DNA of 64,000 nucleotides from Fen-549 sp050011315. GTDB lineage: Bacteria > Actinomycetota > Thermoleophilia > Gaiellales > Gaiellaceae. The DNA is taken from contig JBEKJI010000006.1 of assembly GCA_050011315.1 (NCBI GenBank), positions 28,495 through 92,494 on the forward strand, given 5' to 3'. This document shows positions 1-7,521 of the stretch, one piece after another. The notes under the pieces were generated by a model. It did not search any database. It was not told the origin of the DNA and saw only the letters and a program-made list of their open reading frames with translations. The stretch's first letter is position 1. Each line of letters opens with the position of its first letter. The position numbers were made by a program, and so were the translations under genes.

Positions 1-403
1 CTTCGGTGAGCGACTCGGCCTCCTCGCGCAGCGCCTCAAGCTCGGCGTGGCGCGCGCGGGCGGTCTCGATCGCGGGCAGCAAATCGGCCTCGCGGAAGGG
101 CTTGACGAGATAGCCGAAAACCCCGGCCTCGACCGCCCGGGAGATCAGCTCCTTCTGCCCGTAGGCGGTGAGCATGACGATCGGTATCGGCCGCTCTTCG
201 AGAATGCGCCTGGCGGCCTCGATCCCGTCGAGGCGGGGCATCTTGACGTCGAGGATGGCTAGATCCGGTTGTTCCTTGCGGGCGAGCTCGACCGCCTCGA
301 ACCCGTCGCGCGCCTCGGCGCAGATCTCGAATCCGGCACGCTCCAAAAGCTCACGCAGATCGAGCCGGATGATCGTCTCGTCCTCGGCGATGAGTAGGCG
401 CAT
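1..403 (-). CDS. pdtaR: ANTAR-type response regulator (PdtaR-like), N-terminal part only
   Basis: Only the first 134 residues lie in the window; the gene continues beyond base 1. They form a complete receiver domain: acidic pair Glu7-Asp8, phospho-acceptor Asp52 in ILDVKMPRLDG, Thr79 in MLTAYG and Lys101 in LVKPF. A charged helix begins near residue 115 (ARARHAELEALREEAE), as in the linker before an ANTAR RNA-binding domain in AmiR/NasR/PdtaR proteins. The output domain itself is not visible, so ANTAR identity rests on receiver type, linker and the HisKA_2-type kinase directly upstream (12-base gap, same strand). In this family phosphorylation promotes RNA binding and antitermination. A matching RNA target lies at 3849-3886. 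Confidence 0.8.
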   Translation of the reverse strand, partial: MRLLIAEDETIIRLDLRELLERAGFEICAEARDGFEAVELARKEQPDLAILDVKMPRLDGIEAARRILEERPIPIVMLTAYGQKELISRAVEAGVFGYLVKPFREADLLPAIETARARHAELEALREEAESLTE

Positions 404-415
404 GGGCTACAAACA

Positions 416-1819
416 CTAGAGCGGAAAGCTGACCTGCGCCCGAAGTCCGTTCTCGCTCAACATTTCGAGCGTCCCCCGCAGCTCGTCGCGAACGAGCGCC
501 CGCACGATCTCGAGGCCGATTCCCTCGCCTTCGTCCGACATCCCGGGACCGTCGTCGGCGACCGTGAGGGCGACCTCGCCGTCGCGCTGAGAAAGCTCGA
601 TCGTCACGTTGTCGCCGCCGTGCTCGAAGGCGTTCTGAAGCAGCTCGGTGAAGACGAGCGCGAGCGCCGTCGCCCGGCTGCCCGGAACCGAGATCTCCTC
701 CAGCTGAGTCTTCACCTTCTTTCCCGGGCCGAGCCCCTGGACGATCGTGCTCCTCAGCCGCTCGATCAGATCGGCCAACTCGACGTCGTCGTCGCGACGC
801 TCGGTCAACACCTCGTGCACCGCGGCGATGGCGAGGATGCGATTGACCGAGTCGGCGAGCACCCGCTGGACGTCGACGGCGCCGGCACGTGCGTGCAGCC
901 GTAGCAGCGAGGCCACAGTCTGGAGGTTGTTCTTGACGCGGTGATGAATCTCCTGGGCGAGCACGCCGCGCATGACCGCGCGCCCGTGCTCGAGCGCCAC
1001 GGCAGCGTGGTGCGCGATCGAGCCGAGCAGCGCCCGCTCCTCGTCGGAGAAAGGAGTGTCCTTGTCGCAGACGAGCTCGCCGACTTGGCGGCGGCGCCAG
1101 CGTAGCGGGATTCGCTCGGCGTACTTGCCGCTTCGCCCTTCCGGCCAGGCGATGCGCCCGTCCTCGAGCACCACGGCCGCTCCGGTTGCCGCGACCGCCT
1201 GCATGGTCGTCTTGACGATCGCCTCCAGCGATTCCTCCACGTAGAGCGACTCCGACACCGCCTCCGAGATCCGCGCCAGCGCCTCGAGCTCTCGTACCCT
1301 GCTCTGCGCCTCTGCGTAGAGACGCGCGTGCTGGATCGACTGGGCAACTTGACCTGCGATGGCGACGAGGAGATCCATCTCGGCGCGACTGAACTCGCGC
1401 GGGTGCTGCGTGCGCACGTTGAGCGCTCCTTCGAGCTTCTCGTGCGCCAGGATCGGGACGGCCAGGATCGACTCGTACTCGCCCTCCGGCAGGTTCTTGA
1501 AGGCCTTGAAGCGCGGGTCGAGGTTCGCGTGCTCGGCGATCATCACCGGCTGGCGCTCGGCGGCGGCGGAGCCGGTCAGTCCCTCGCCGATGCGCATGCG
1601 CGGCTTGCGTTCCTCCTCTCCAACCTGGGCGCCGTAGGTCGCGCGCAGGATCAGCTCGTCGCCGCGCTCGTCGTAGAGATAGACGAAGCAGGCATCGGTC
1701 TCGAGCGCCTCGGCGACTTTGCGCGCGATCAGCGTCAGCACCTCCTGCAGGTCGAGGCTGGAGTTGACGGCTTCGGCTGTCTCGGTCAGCAGTCGCAGGT
1801 GTCGTTCCGACTCGTTCAT
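416..1819 (-). CDS. pdtaS: PdtaS-like sensor histidine kinase (GAF, HisKA_2, HATPase)
   Basis: A 467-residue soluble kinase without transmembrane segments. A GAF domain spans about residues 20-165, followed by a helical connector and a second degenerate GAF-like region (about 185-280). The HisKA_2 dimerisation and phospho-acceptor helix holds IHHRVKNNLQTVASL, with His293 as the likely phosphorylated residue. The HATPase domain (about 375-465) shows the N box NAFEHGG and the G1/G2 motifs ADDGPGM and GEGIGLEI. This architecture matches actinobacterial PdtaS, whose cognate regulator is an ANTAR protein. It is transcribed leftward with the regulator gene, 12 bases apart, so they form a two-gene operon. 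The signal sensed by the GAF domain cannot be read from sequence. Confidence 0.88.
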   Translation of the reverse strand: MNESERHLRLLTETAEAVNSSLDLQEVLTLIARKVAEALETDACFVYLYDERGDELILRATYGAQVGEEERKPRMRIGEGLTGSAAAERQPVMIAEHANLDPRFKAFKNLPEGEYESILAVPILAHEKLEGALNVRTQHPREFSRAEMDLLVAIAGQVAQSIQHARLYAEAQSRVRELEALARISEAVSESLYVEESLEAIVKTTMQAVAATGAAVVLEDGRIAWPEGRSGKYAERIPLRWRRRQVGELVCDKDTPFSDEERALLGSIAHHAAVALEHGRAVMRGVLAQEIHHRVKNNLQTVASLLRLHARAGAVDVQRVLADSVNRILAIAAVHEVLTERRDDDVELADLIERLRSTIVQGLGPGKKVKTQLEEISVPGSRATALALVFTELLQNAFEHGGDNVTIELSQRDGEVALTVADDGPGMSDEGEGIGLEIVRALVRDELRGTLEMLSENGLRAQVSFPL

Positions 1820-1951
1820 CTAATCGATTCTAGGGGCAGGAGTTACTCCGAGCGACGCCGAAACTGAGCCACACCGCAAGCAGAGACGACGGCCTCGCCG
1901 ACCGCCGGCTTGCGAGTTTCGTTCCCGGCAAGTCGGAAAGAACCGTCAAGC

Positions 1952-2200
1952 GTGAAGCGTCTCGATCTGACCACGACCAGCGGATACCTCGTCGCCGACA
2001 AGGCCGGGCGCATCGTCGGACGGGTCGAATGCCCGATGTACGGGCGCGCTCTCGATATCGCGGACGCCCTCTCGGTACGAGGCAGTCGTCTCTCCAGGCG
2101 TCGTTGCGTCGTCCCGGCCGAGGCGATCGAGCAGATCGACGGCTCGATCGGTGTCGTCGCGCTCCGCTTCGAGCGCGAGGCGATCCAGGCCTTCCTCTAA
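1952..2200 (+). CDS. small PRC-barrel-like protein (hypothetical)
   Basis: An 82-residue protein starting at GTG 1952 after a GGAAAG-like ribosome site; an upstream ATG at 1910 would add 14 unconserved-looking residues. The pattern GYLVADKAGRIVGRVE followed by VVPAEAIEQIDGSIGVVALRF resembles a PRC-barrel, a small beta domain found alone or in stress and RNA-processing proteins. It stands alone between the divergently transcribed pdtaS and the convergent glnA. I cannot assign a function; the fold call is tentative. Confidence 0.5.
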   Translation: MKRLDLTTTSGYLVADKAGRIVGRVECPMYGRALDIADALSVRGSRLSRRRCVVPAEAIEQIDGSIGVVALRFEREAIQAFL

Positions 2201-2268
2201 ACCGTCAGCCGGACCGGGTAGCCGGGGCGACCTGCTCGCTGCGCGAAAAACCATCTCCGCACCAGAAA

Positions 2269-2291
2269 GCGGGGGCCGCTCGGGCCCCCGC
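2269..2291. terminator. GC-rich hairpin between convergent genes
   Basis: A perfect 9-bp stem (GCGGGGGCC with GGCCCCCGC) and a 5-base loop lie between the stop of the small plus-strand gene and the stop of the minus-strand glnA. Read leftward it is followed by TTTC, so it most likely ends glnA transcription; it may act in both directions. Confidence 0.7.
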
Positions 2292-2317
2292 GGAACGATT
2301 CAATCGTCGGTTAGAAC

Positions 2318-3682
2318 CTAGAGAACCGGCAGGTAGCGCTTGAACTCCCAGTCGGTGAGTTGAACGCGGTACTCGTCCCACTCCTTGCGCTTGAGCTCGA
2401 CGTAGTTGTCGAAGATGTGGCCGCCGAGCGCTTTCTGCATCAGTTTGGAGTGAGACAACTCCTCTATCGCCTCGCCCAGAGTTTCCGGCAGCGAGACGAT
2501 GCCCCGCTGCTCACGCTCCTTGGGCGAGAGGTGGTAAAGGTTGGTTTCCATCGGAGTCGGCAGCTGGTAGTTGTTCTCGATCCCCTCGAGGCCCGCCTGC
2601 AGCAGGCAGGCGAAGGCGAGGTAGGGATTGCAGGCCGGGTCGGGGCAGCGGATCTCCGCCCTCGTCCCGTCCTCGGATCCGGGCTTGTAGTACGGGATGC
2701 GAATCAGCGCCGAGCGATTGCTCTGCGACCAGGCCACGTAGACAGGCGCCTCGTAGCCCGGAACAAGGCGTTTGTAGGAGTTGACCCACTGGGCGAAGAT
2801 CGCCGAGAGCTCGCGCGCGTGCTTGAGCTGGCCGGCGATGAAGCCCTTGCCCTCCTTTGAGAGATGGTACTTGTCGGCCCCTTCGAAGAAAGCGTTCCGG
2901 TTGCCGCGGAAGAGCGACTGGTGAATGTGCATGCCCGAACCGTTCTCGCCGAAGATCGGCTTGGGCATGAAGGTCGCGTAGACGCCGTTCTTGGCCGCAA
3001 TCTCCTTCACGATCAGGCGATAGGTGATGGTGGCGTCGGCCATCGCCATCGCGTTCGTGTAGCGCATGTCGATCTCGTGCTGGGAGGGGCCGACTTCGTG
3101 GTGCGAATACTCGATGCCGATGCCCATCCCTTCGAGCGCTCGGGTCGTCTCTGCGCGGAGCTCGGTTGCCGCATCCATCGTCGTCTGAACGAAGTAGCCG
3201 CCCTCGTCGAGCGGTTCCGTCCCCTTTGAGTCCTTGAAGAGGAAGTATTCGAGTTCGGGGCCGACGTTGAAGGTGTCGAAGCCCATCGACGCCATCCGCT
3301 CGAGCGCACGACGCAGCACGTGGCGGGGATCACCCTCGTAGGGCTCGCCCAGTGGAGTGACGACGTCGCAGATCATGCGCACCGTCCTCGTCTCTCCTTC
3401 GCGCCAGGGCATCATCGCGTAGGTCTTCGGGTCGGGGATGGCGACCATGTCGGATTCCTCGATCGCGTTGAAGCCGGTGATCGAAGAACCGTCGAAGCCC
3501 ATCCCGTCGTTGAGCGCCTCCTCGAGCTGGCTGGGAGTGATCGCGAAGCTCTTCAGATGACCTTCCAGGTCGGTGAACCAGAGCAGGATCATCTGCGCGC
3601 CGTCGGCCTGCACGCTCTCGAGAACGCGCTTGCGATCGGCAGGATCCGAGCTTGCTCGATCCTTCGTCGTTACCTTGGCCAC
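2318..3682 (-). CDS. glnA: glutamine synthetase, type I alpha-like
   Basis: Makes glutamine from glutamate, ammonia and ATP. The 454-residue protein has the beta-grasp N-terminal domain and the catalytic domain with motifs MGFDGSSI, GPELEYFLF, GENGSGMHIHQS and NRSALIRIP. The C-terminal region (NLYHLSPKEREQRGI) follows the short Bacillus-like GSI-alpha pattern. It lacks the beta-type segment that carries the adenylylated tyrosine, so feedback control would differ from the second copy at 3988. It starts at GTG 3682 behind a strong GAAGGAGGG site and is transcribed leftward, divergent from the second glnA. The two genes share a 305-base gap. Confidence 0.93.
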   Translation of the reverse strand: MAKVTTKDRASSDPADRKRVLESVQADGAQMILLWFTDLEGHLKSFAITPSQLEEALNDGMGFDGSSITGFNAIEESDMVAIPDPKTYAMMPWREGETRTVRMICDVVTPLGEPYEGDPRHVLRRALERMASMGFDTFNVGPELEYFLFKDSKGTEPLDEGGYFVQTTMDAATELRAETTRALEGMGIGIEYSHHEVGPSQHEIDMRYTNAMAMADATITYRLIVKEIAAKNGVYATFMPKPIFGENGSGMHIHQSLFRGNRNAFFEGADKYHLSKEGKGFIAGQLKHARELSAIFAQWVNSYKRLVPGYEAPVYVAWSQSNRSALIRIPYYKPGSEDGTRAEIRCPDPACNPYLAFACLLQAGLEGIENNYQLPTPMETNLYHLSPKEREQRGIVSLPETLGEAIEELSHSKLMQKALGGHIFDNYVELKRKEWDEYRVQLTDWEFKRYLPVL

Positions 3683-3805
3683 GTAACTCCCTCCTTCGAC
3701 TTCGCGCGCGATAACCGGAGACCAGACTCTAGTTGTACCGCCGAGCCCGGGCTGGCGAAACGCGGCAGCCGAACGACCTGCTGACGGCGTTCGTCCGATA
3801 CCGAT

Positions 3806-3834
3806 TTGACAAGGAGTTCCGCGGCCGTCATCCT
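3806..3834 (+). promoter_or_regulatory. candidate promoter of glnA-glnK-amtB
   Basis: TTGACA at 3806-3811 and CATCCT at 3829-3834 are separated by 17 bases. Transcription would begin near 3841, so the RNA would start just before the first hexaloop hairpin at 3849. The -35 is perfect and the -10 is weak. Confidence 0.5.
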
Positions 3835-3848
3835 TAGATGCAGACGTT

Positions 3849-3886
3849 GCGCCAATGAAGGCGCTCGTTGAGGCAATGGGGCCTCA
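3849..3886 (+). promoter_or_regulatory. tandem hexaloop RNA (ANTAR-type antiterminator) in the glnA leader
   Basis: Hairpin P1 pairs 3849-3853 (GCGCC) with 3860-3864 (GGCGC) around the loop AAUGAA. Hairpin P2 pairs 3869-3874 (UGAGGC) with 3881-3886 (GCCUCA) around the loop AAUGGG. They are four bases apart. Both loops are exactly six bases with A at position 1 and G at position 4, the signature bound by dimers of ANTAR proteins such as EutV and NasR. P2 overlaps the left arm of the following terminator (3879-3883), so folding of one excludes the other. The regulator encoded at 1-403 is the obvious candidate partner. Not shown here: binding itself. Confidence 0.85.
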
Positions 3887-3912
3887 GGACGTGATTACGT
3901 CCGGGCCCTTTT
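3879..3912 (+). terminator. leader terminator mutually exclusive with hexaloop P2
   Basis: An inner stem GGACGU (3887-3892) with ACGUCC (3897-3902) and an outer stem GGGCC (3879-3883) with GGCCC (3904-3908) are split by a 3x1 internal loop. They are followed by UUUUCUCGUUCUU. The outer left arm uses the loop and 3-prime strand of P2, so a protein that stabilises P2 would prevent termination. Confidence 0.75.
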
Positions 3913-3921
3913 CTCGTTCTT

Positions 3922-3956
3922 GGGCTCGGAACCGGTCAGGTTCTGGGCCCTTTTTT
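3922..3956 (+). terminator. second intrinsic terminator in the glnA leader
   Basis: A continuous 12-bp stem with two G-U pairs (3922-3933 with 3939-3950, loop GGUCA) is followed directly by six U residues at 3951-3956. It stands 37 bases before the glnA start. It does not overlap the hexaloops, so either it needs a separate release mechanism or antitermination reaches through it. Confidence 0.75.
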
Positions 3957-3987
3957 GTTGGACCAACGAATGGGGAGGAAAACCCAA

Positions 3988-5433
3988 ATGACGGACATGG
4001 ATATCGAACTCAAGCAGTACCTCGAGGCCGGCCCGTCGGTCGTCCCGCAGGATGCGCTCGAGTTCGCAGAGGGCGCCGAGACCAAGATCGTCGACCTCAA
4101 GTTCGTCGATCTACTCGGACGCTGGCAGCACGTCTCGCTCCCGCTCAGTGCGTTCGACGAGTCGGCGTTCACAGAGGGACTCGGCTTCGACGGCTCCTCG
4201 ATCAGGGGCTGGCAGGCGATCGACAAGTCGGACATGTTGCTCATTCCCGACCCGGCAACGGCGATCGTCGAACCCTTCACGGCCGATCCGACGCTTTCGC
4301 TCATCTGCGACATCCGCGACCCGATCACTGGCGGGCCTTACGACAAGGATCCCCGCTTCGTAGCTCGCCGGGCCGAGGAGTACCTGCGCTCGACCGGCGT
4401 CGCCGATACTGCCTACTTCGGGCCAGAATGCGAGTTCTTCGTTTTCGACTCTGTCAGCTATGACCTGGAGCCGCAGCGGACTGGCTACGCAATCGACTCC
4501 GAAGAGGCGCACTGGAACTCCGGTAAGGCGGGACTCGGTTACCAGATCCGCCCGAAGGAGGGCTATTTCCCGCCTGCGCCGCACGACACTCAGCAAGACC
4601 TGCGCAGCGAGATGGTGCTGACACTCGAGCGGCTGGGTATTAGCTGCGAGTACCACCATCACGAGGTCGCATCGGCTGGTCAGGCTGAGATCGACATGCG
4701 CTTCGAGTCGCTGCTCAAGATGGCCGACCAGGTGATGATCTACAAGTACGTCGTCAAGAACGTCGCCCGCCGCCACGGTAAGACGGCCACTTTCATGCCG
4801 AAGCCGCTCTTCGCAGACAACGGCTCGGGCATGCACGTACACCAGTCGCTCTGGAAGGAAGGCACGCCGCTGTTCGCCGACAGGTCCGGCTACGCGGGCC
4901 TCTCCCAGCTGGCGCGCAGCTACGTCGGCGGCCTGCTCAAGCATGCCGCGGCGTTGCTCGCCTTCTGCGCTCCGACGACGAACAGCTACCGGCGACTCGT
5001 GCCGGGCTTCGAGGCTCCGGTCAACCTCGTCTACTCGCAGCGGAACCGCTCGGCCTGCATCCGTATTCCGATGTATTCGGAGTCGCCGAAGGCCAAGCGG
5101 CTCGAGTTCCGCCCGCCTGACGCCTCGGCGAACCCCTACCTCGCTTTCGCAGCCATGCTCATGGCAGGACTGGACGGAATCGAGAAGGGTCTCGACGCCG
5201 GAGAGCCGGCGGACTTCGACCTCTACGAGGAGGAGACCGACATCCCGCAGGTGCCAGGTTCGCTCGCCGAGACGCTCGACGCGCTCGAGGCCGATCACGA
5301 GTTCCTGCTCAAGGGCGGCGTCTTCAGCGAGGACCTGATTCGCACCTGGATCGACTGGAAGAGGGAGAACGAGGTCGACTTCGTGCGGCTACGCCCGCAT
5401 CCGGCGGAGTTCGCTCTCTACTACGACGCGTAG
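3988..5433 (+). CDS. glnA: glutamine synthetase, type I beta
   Basis: A 481-residue GSI enzyme that catalyses ATP-dependent glutamine formation, probably as a dodecamer. Motifs include LGFDGSSIRGW, FGPECEFFVF, the beta-type insert around residues 165-190, DNGSGMHVHQS and NRSACIRIP. Tyr413 in DLYEEETDIPQVPGS aligns with the tyrosine adenylylated by GlnE in GSI-beta, so covalent control is plausible. ATG 3988 follows GGGGAGG; an in-frame ATG at 3955 lies inside the terminator region and is unlikely. It is the first gene of glnA-glnK-amtB, expressed through the regulated leader at 3849-3956. Confidence 0.95.
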   Translation: MTDMDIELKQYLEAGPSVVPQDALEFAEGAETKIVDLKFVDLLGRWQHVSLPLSAFDESAFTEGLGFDGSSIRGWQAIDKSDMLLIPDPATAIVEPFTADPTLSLICDIRDPITGGPYDKDPRFVARRAEEYLRSTGVADTAYFGPECEFFVFDSVSYDLEPQRTGYAIDSEEAHWNSGKAGLGYQIRPKEGYFPPAPHDTQQDLRSEMVLTLERLGISCEYHHHEVASAGQAEIDMRFESLLKMADQVMIYKYVVKNVARRHGKTATFMPKPLFADNGSGMHVHQSLWKEGTPLFADRSGYAGLSQLARSYVGGLLKHAAALLAFCAPTTNSYRRLVPGFEAPVNLVYSQRNRSACIRIPMYSESPKAKRLEFRPPDASANPYLAFAAMLMAGLDGIEKGLDAGEPADFDLYEEETDIPQVPGSLAETLDALEADHEFLLKGGVFSEDLIRTWIDWKRENEVDFVRLRPHPAEFALYYDA

Positions 5434-5450
5434 GAGAAGAAGACGGAGCG

Positions 5451-5481
5451 GCTAGGGAGAGCCGCGTCGGCTCTCCCTAGC
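5451..5481 (+). other. long intercistronic hairpin between glnA and glnK
   Basis: A perfect 14-bp inverted repeat (5451-5464 with 5468-5481, loop CGU) lies between the glnA stop and the glnK ribosome site. There is no U-run, so it is more likely an RNA-stability or processing element, or a partial Rho-independent stop lowering downstream expression, than a full terminator. Confidence 0.65.
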
Positions 5482-5508
5482 GGATCACTCAATGAACGAA
5501 GGAGGTGC

Positions 5509-5892
5509 ATGGGCATGATCAAGGTCGAAGCTGTTGTCATTCGCGATCGTGTCGAGACGGTGATCGACGCCGTCGAGGCCGCAGCCGATCACGTCGGAGT
5601 AACCGTGGTCGAGGCGATCGGGCACGGGCGCCAGCGGGGGATAGCCCACGAGTATCGCGGGCGAGTCTTCGAGTCGCGCTTCCTGCCGAAAGCGTTTCTC
5701 ACCTTCATCGTCCCGGAGCACAAAGCGGAGAAGGTCGTCGAAGCGATCTCCGACGCCGCACGAAGCGGGCACGAGTCCGGTGACGGTCTGGTCTGGACGT
5801 CGCCGGTCTATCACGTCAGACACAACCGCACCGGTAAGCCTCTGCACGAGTACGTAGAGGCGAGTGACGAGTACGTAAAGGCGAGTAACTAG
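5509..5892 (+). CDS. glnK: PII family nitrogen regulator, divergent T-loop
   Basis: A 127-residue PII-like protein between glnA and amtB, where GlnK normally sits; GlnK trimers plug AmtB and report 2-oxoglutarate and ATP/ADP status. The start ATG 5509 follows GAAGGAGG. The core is recognisable (GHGRQRGIAHEYRG, then FLPKAFLTFIVP, then RTGKP). The T-loop keeps the tyrosine equivalent to Tyr46 (Tyr49) but has Phe54 where Tyr51 is uridylylated or adenylylated in other PII proteins. The B-loop reads ESGDGLVWTSPV rather than the usual TGKIGDGKIFV. The C-terminal tail is a tandem duplication (5848-5889). Confidence 0.88.
   Translation: MGMIKVEAVVIRDRVETVIDAVEAAADHVGVTVVEAIGHGRQRGIAHEYRGRVFESRFLPKAFLTFIVPEHKAEKVVEAISDAARSGHESGDGLVWTSPVYHVRHNRTGKPLHEYVEASDEYVKASN
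5848..5889 (+). repeat. 21-bp tandem duplication at the 3-prime end of glnK
   Basis: Two 21-base units, 5848-5868 and 5869-5889, differ at two positions and encode EYVEASD and EYVKASN just before the stop. A further partial copy (GAGTAACTAG) follows and contains the amtB ribosome site. Confidence 0.85.
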
Positions 5893-5901
5893 GAGTAACT
5901 A

Positions 5902-7332
5902 GTGACGAATGCCCAACTAGCGATCGCGGCGAGCACGGTCTGGGTCGTAGTCGCGGCCATGCTCGTGATGTTTATGCAGGCCGGCTTCGCCTTTCTCGAG
6001 GCCGGCCTCACCCGCATGAAGAATGCAGCGCACATCGCCGGCAAGAACGTCCTCATCTTCGGTATCTGTTCCGTCGTCTACTGGGCGGTCGGTTTCGGGA
6101 TCGCTTTCGGCGACGGGCACGGCGGCCTCAGCCACATCATCGGCACGAGCGGGTTCTTCCCCTCTATCAACTCCCTCGTCTCGGTCGGTGCGAAGCCGTT
6201 CAGCTTCTTCACAACCGTGCCAGGAGCTGCCGGATACCTGTTCGAGGTCGTCTTCGCCGGTGTCTCACTGGCAATCGTCTGGGGATCGATGGCAGAGCGC
6301 GCAAAGCTCTGGGTCTACTTCGCTTTCGGCGTCGTTTTCACGCTGATCTACTCGGTTACTTCGCACTGGATCTGGCATGCCAACGGTTGGCTCTTCAAGC
6401 GAGGGATGCAGGACTTCGCGGGCTCTACGGTCGTCCATTACCAGGGTGCCCTGGCGGCACTTGCCGGCGCGATCCTGCTCGGTCCGCGTATCGGTAAGTT
6501 CGGCCACGACGGGCGGGCGAACGCCATTCCCGGCCACAACATGCCGTTCGCGGTACTCGGCACGCTCATCCTCTGGTTCGGCTGGTTCGGGTTCAATCCG
6601 GGCTCGACCCTGAACGTGATCACGGGCGGCAAGGTCGGCTACTTCGCCTACGTCGCCCTGGCGACAAACCTGGCCGCGGCGGCGGGCGGGGTCAGCGGCA
6701 TTCTCACGGCCTGGCTCGTGCTCAAGAAGCCGGACGTCTCGATGATGCTGAACGGCGTGCTCGCGGGACTGGTGGCGATCACCGCGGCTTCGGGTTTCGT
6801 TGCGCCCTGGGCCGCGATCGTGATCGGCGTCGTCTCAGGCGTGATCGCGGTTGTCGGCGTGATCTTCGTCGAGCGGATAGGAATCGACGACCCGATCGGC
6901 GCCGTTTCCGTTCACGGAATGTCAGGCGTCTGGGGCACGCTCGCCTGCGGGCTTTTTGCAGCTCCGAGCCTGGTCGGAATCACCACCACGGGCACGAAGG
7001 GTCTCGTCTACGGAGGCGGCTTCCACCAGCTCGGCGTGCAGGGGCTCGGCCTGGTGGCCGTGGGCGTCTGGACTTTCAGCGCCTGCTTCGGCGTCCTCTG
7101 GGTGATGAAGAAGGTCTGGGGTATCCGCGTGTCTCCGGCCGTCGAGGCTCAGGGTCTCGACGTGCACGAGCACGGCATGTGGGGTTACCCCGAGTTCTAC
7201 ATCCCGGTTCCCGGCGGCTATGGAACCGAATCTCATTCACACATCGTCATCCCGGGCGCTTCGGCTTCGGCGATGACTCAAGGAGCGCCGGCGGCTCTGA
7301 GCGAATCCGCCGCGCTTCCTATCCCGGACTAG
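5902..7332 (+). CDS. amtB: ammonium transporter AmtB
   Basis: A 476-residue Amt/Rh-family channel that imports ammonium across the inner membrane as a trimer. About eleven hydrophobic helices are visible, from residues 7-30 to about 410. The family motif region FGWFGFNPGST and the pore-lining HWIWHANGWLF and VSVHGMSGVWGT (pore histidines) are present. It starts at GTG 5902, nine bases after the glnK stop, with TAGGAG as ribosome site, so it is translationally linked to glnK, its expected plug. The C-terminal 60 residues include EHGMWGYPEFY, the conserved cytoplasmic tail contacted by PII, then a low-complexity Ala/Ser tail. Confidence 0.95.
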   Translation: MTNAQLAIAASTVWVVVAAMLVMFMQAGFAFLEAGLTRMKNAAHIAGKNVLIFGICSVVYWAVGFGIAFGDGHGGLSHIIGTSGFFPSINSLVSVGAKPFSFFTTVPGAAGYLFEVVFAGVSLAIVWGSMAERAKLWVYFAFGVVFTLIYSVTSHWIWHANGWLFKRGMQDFAGSTVVHYQGALAALAGAILLGPRIGKFGHDGRANAIPGHNMPFAVLGTLILWFGWFGFNPGSTLNVITGGKVGYFAYVALATNLAAAAGGVSGILTAWLVLKKPDVSMMLNGVLAGLVAITAASGFVAPWAAIVIGVVSGVIAVVGVIFVERIGIDDPIGAVSVHGMSGVWGTLACGLFAAPSLVGITTTGTKGLVYGGGFHQLGVQGLGLVAVGVWTFSACFGVLWVMKKVWGIRVSPAVEAQGLDVHEHGMWGYPEFYIPVPGGYGTESHSHIVIPGASASAMTQGAPAALSESAALPIPD

Positions 7333-7364
7333 GTTTTCCGAGCGAGGGATAGGACTCCCCAGAC

Positions 7365-7398
7365 AGACAAGGGCCCGACCAGACTCGGGCCCTTGTCT
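7365..7398 (+). terminator. terminator after amtB
   Basis: A perfect 14-bp stem (7365-7378 with 7385-7398) and a 6-base loop; the right arm ends in CCTTGTCT. It closes the glnA-glnK-amtB unit. Confidence 0.8.
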
Positions 7399-7483
7399 CA
7401 TCTCAGATCGTAAAGACCGGCGCCGAGGCTAGCGCCGCAGCGACCACCGCGCCGAGTTCGTGCGCGCACCGATCGCATCCGAC

Positions 7484-7513
7484 TTGATCGCGATGGGTCG
7501 TTCGACGTATGCT
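7484..7513 (+). promoter_or_regulatory. promoter giving a leaderless mRNA for the 7522 gene
   Basis: TTGATC (7484-7489), 18-base spacer, TATGCT (7508-7513). The ATG at 7522 is only eight bases after the -10, so transcription should begin at or next to the start codon. No ribosome-binding site is present, as expected for leaderless translation. Confidence 0.6.
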
Positions 7514-7521
7514 CGCGCACT

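Noticed and set aside
3855..4463. Frame of 202 codons starting in the glnA leader
   Set aside because: Its ATG is part of the AAUGAA hexaloop, and it runs out of frame through glnA; no ribosome site.
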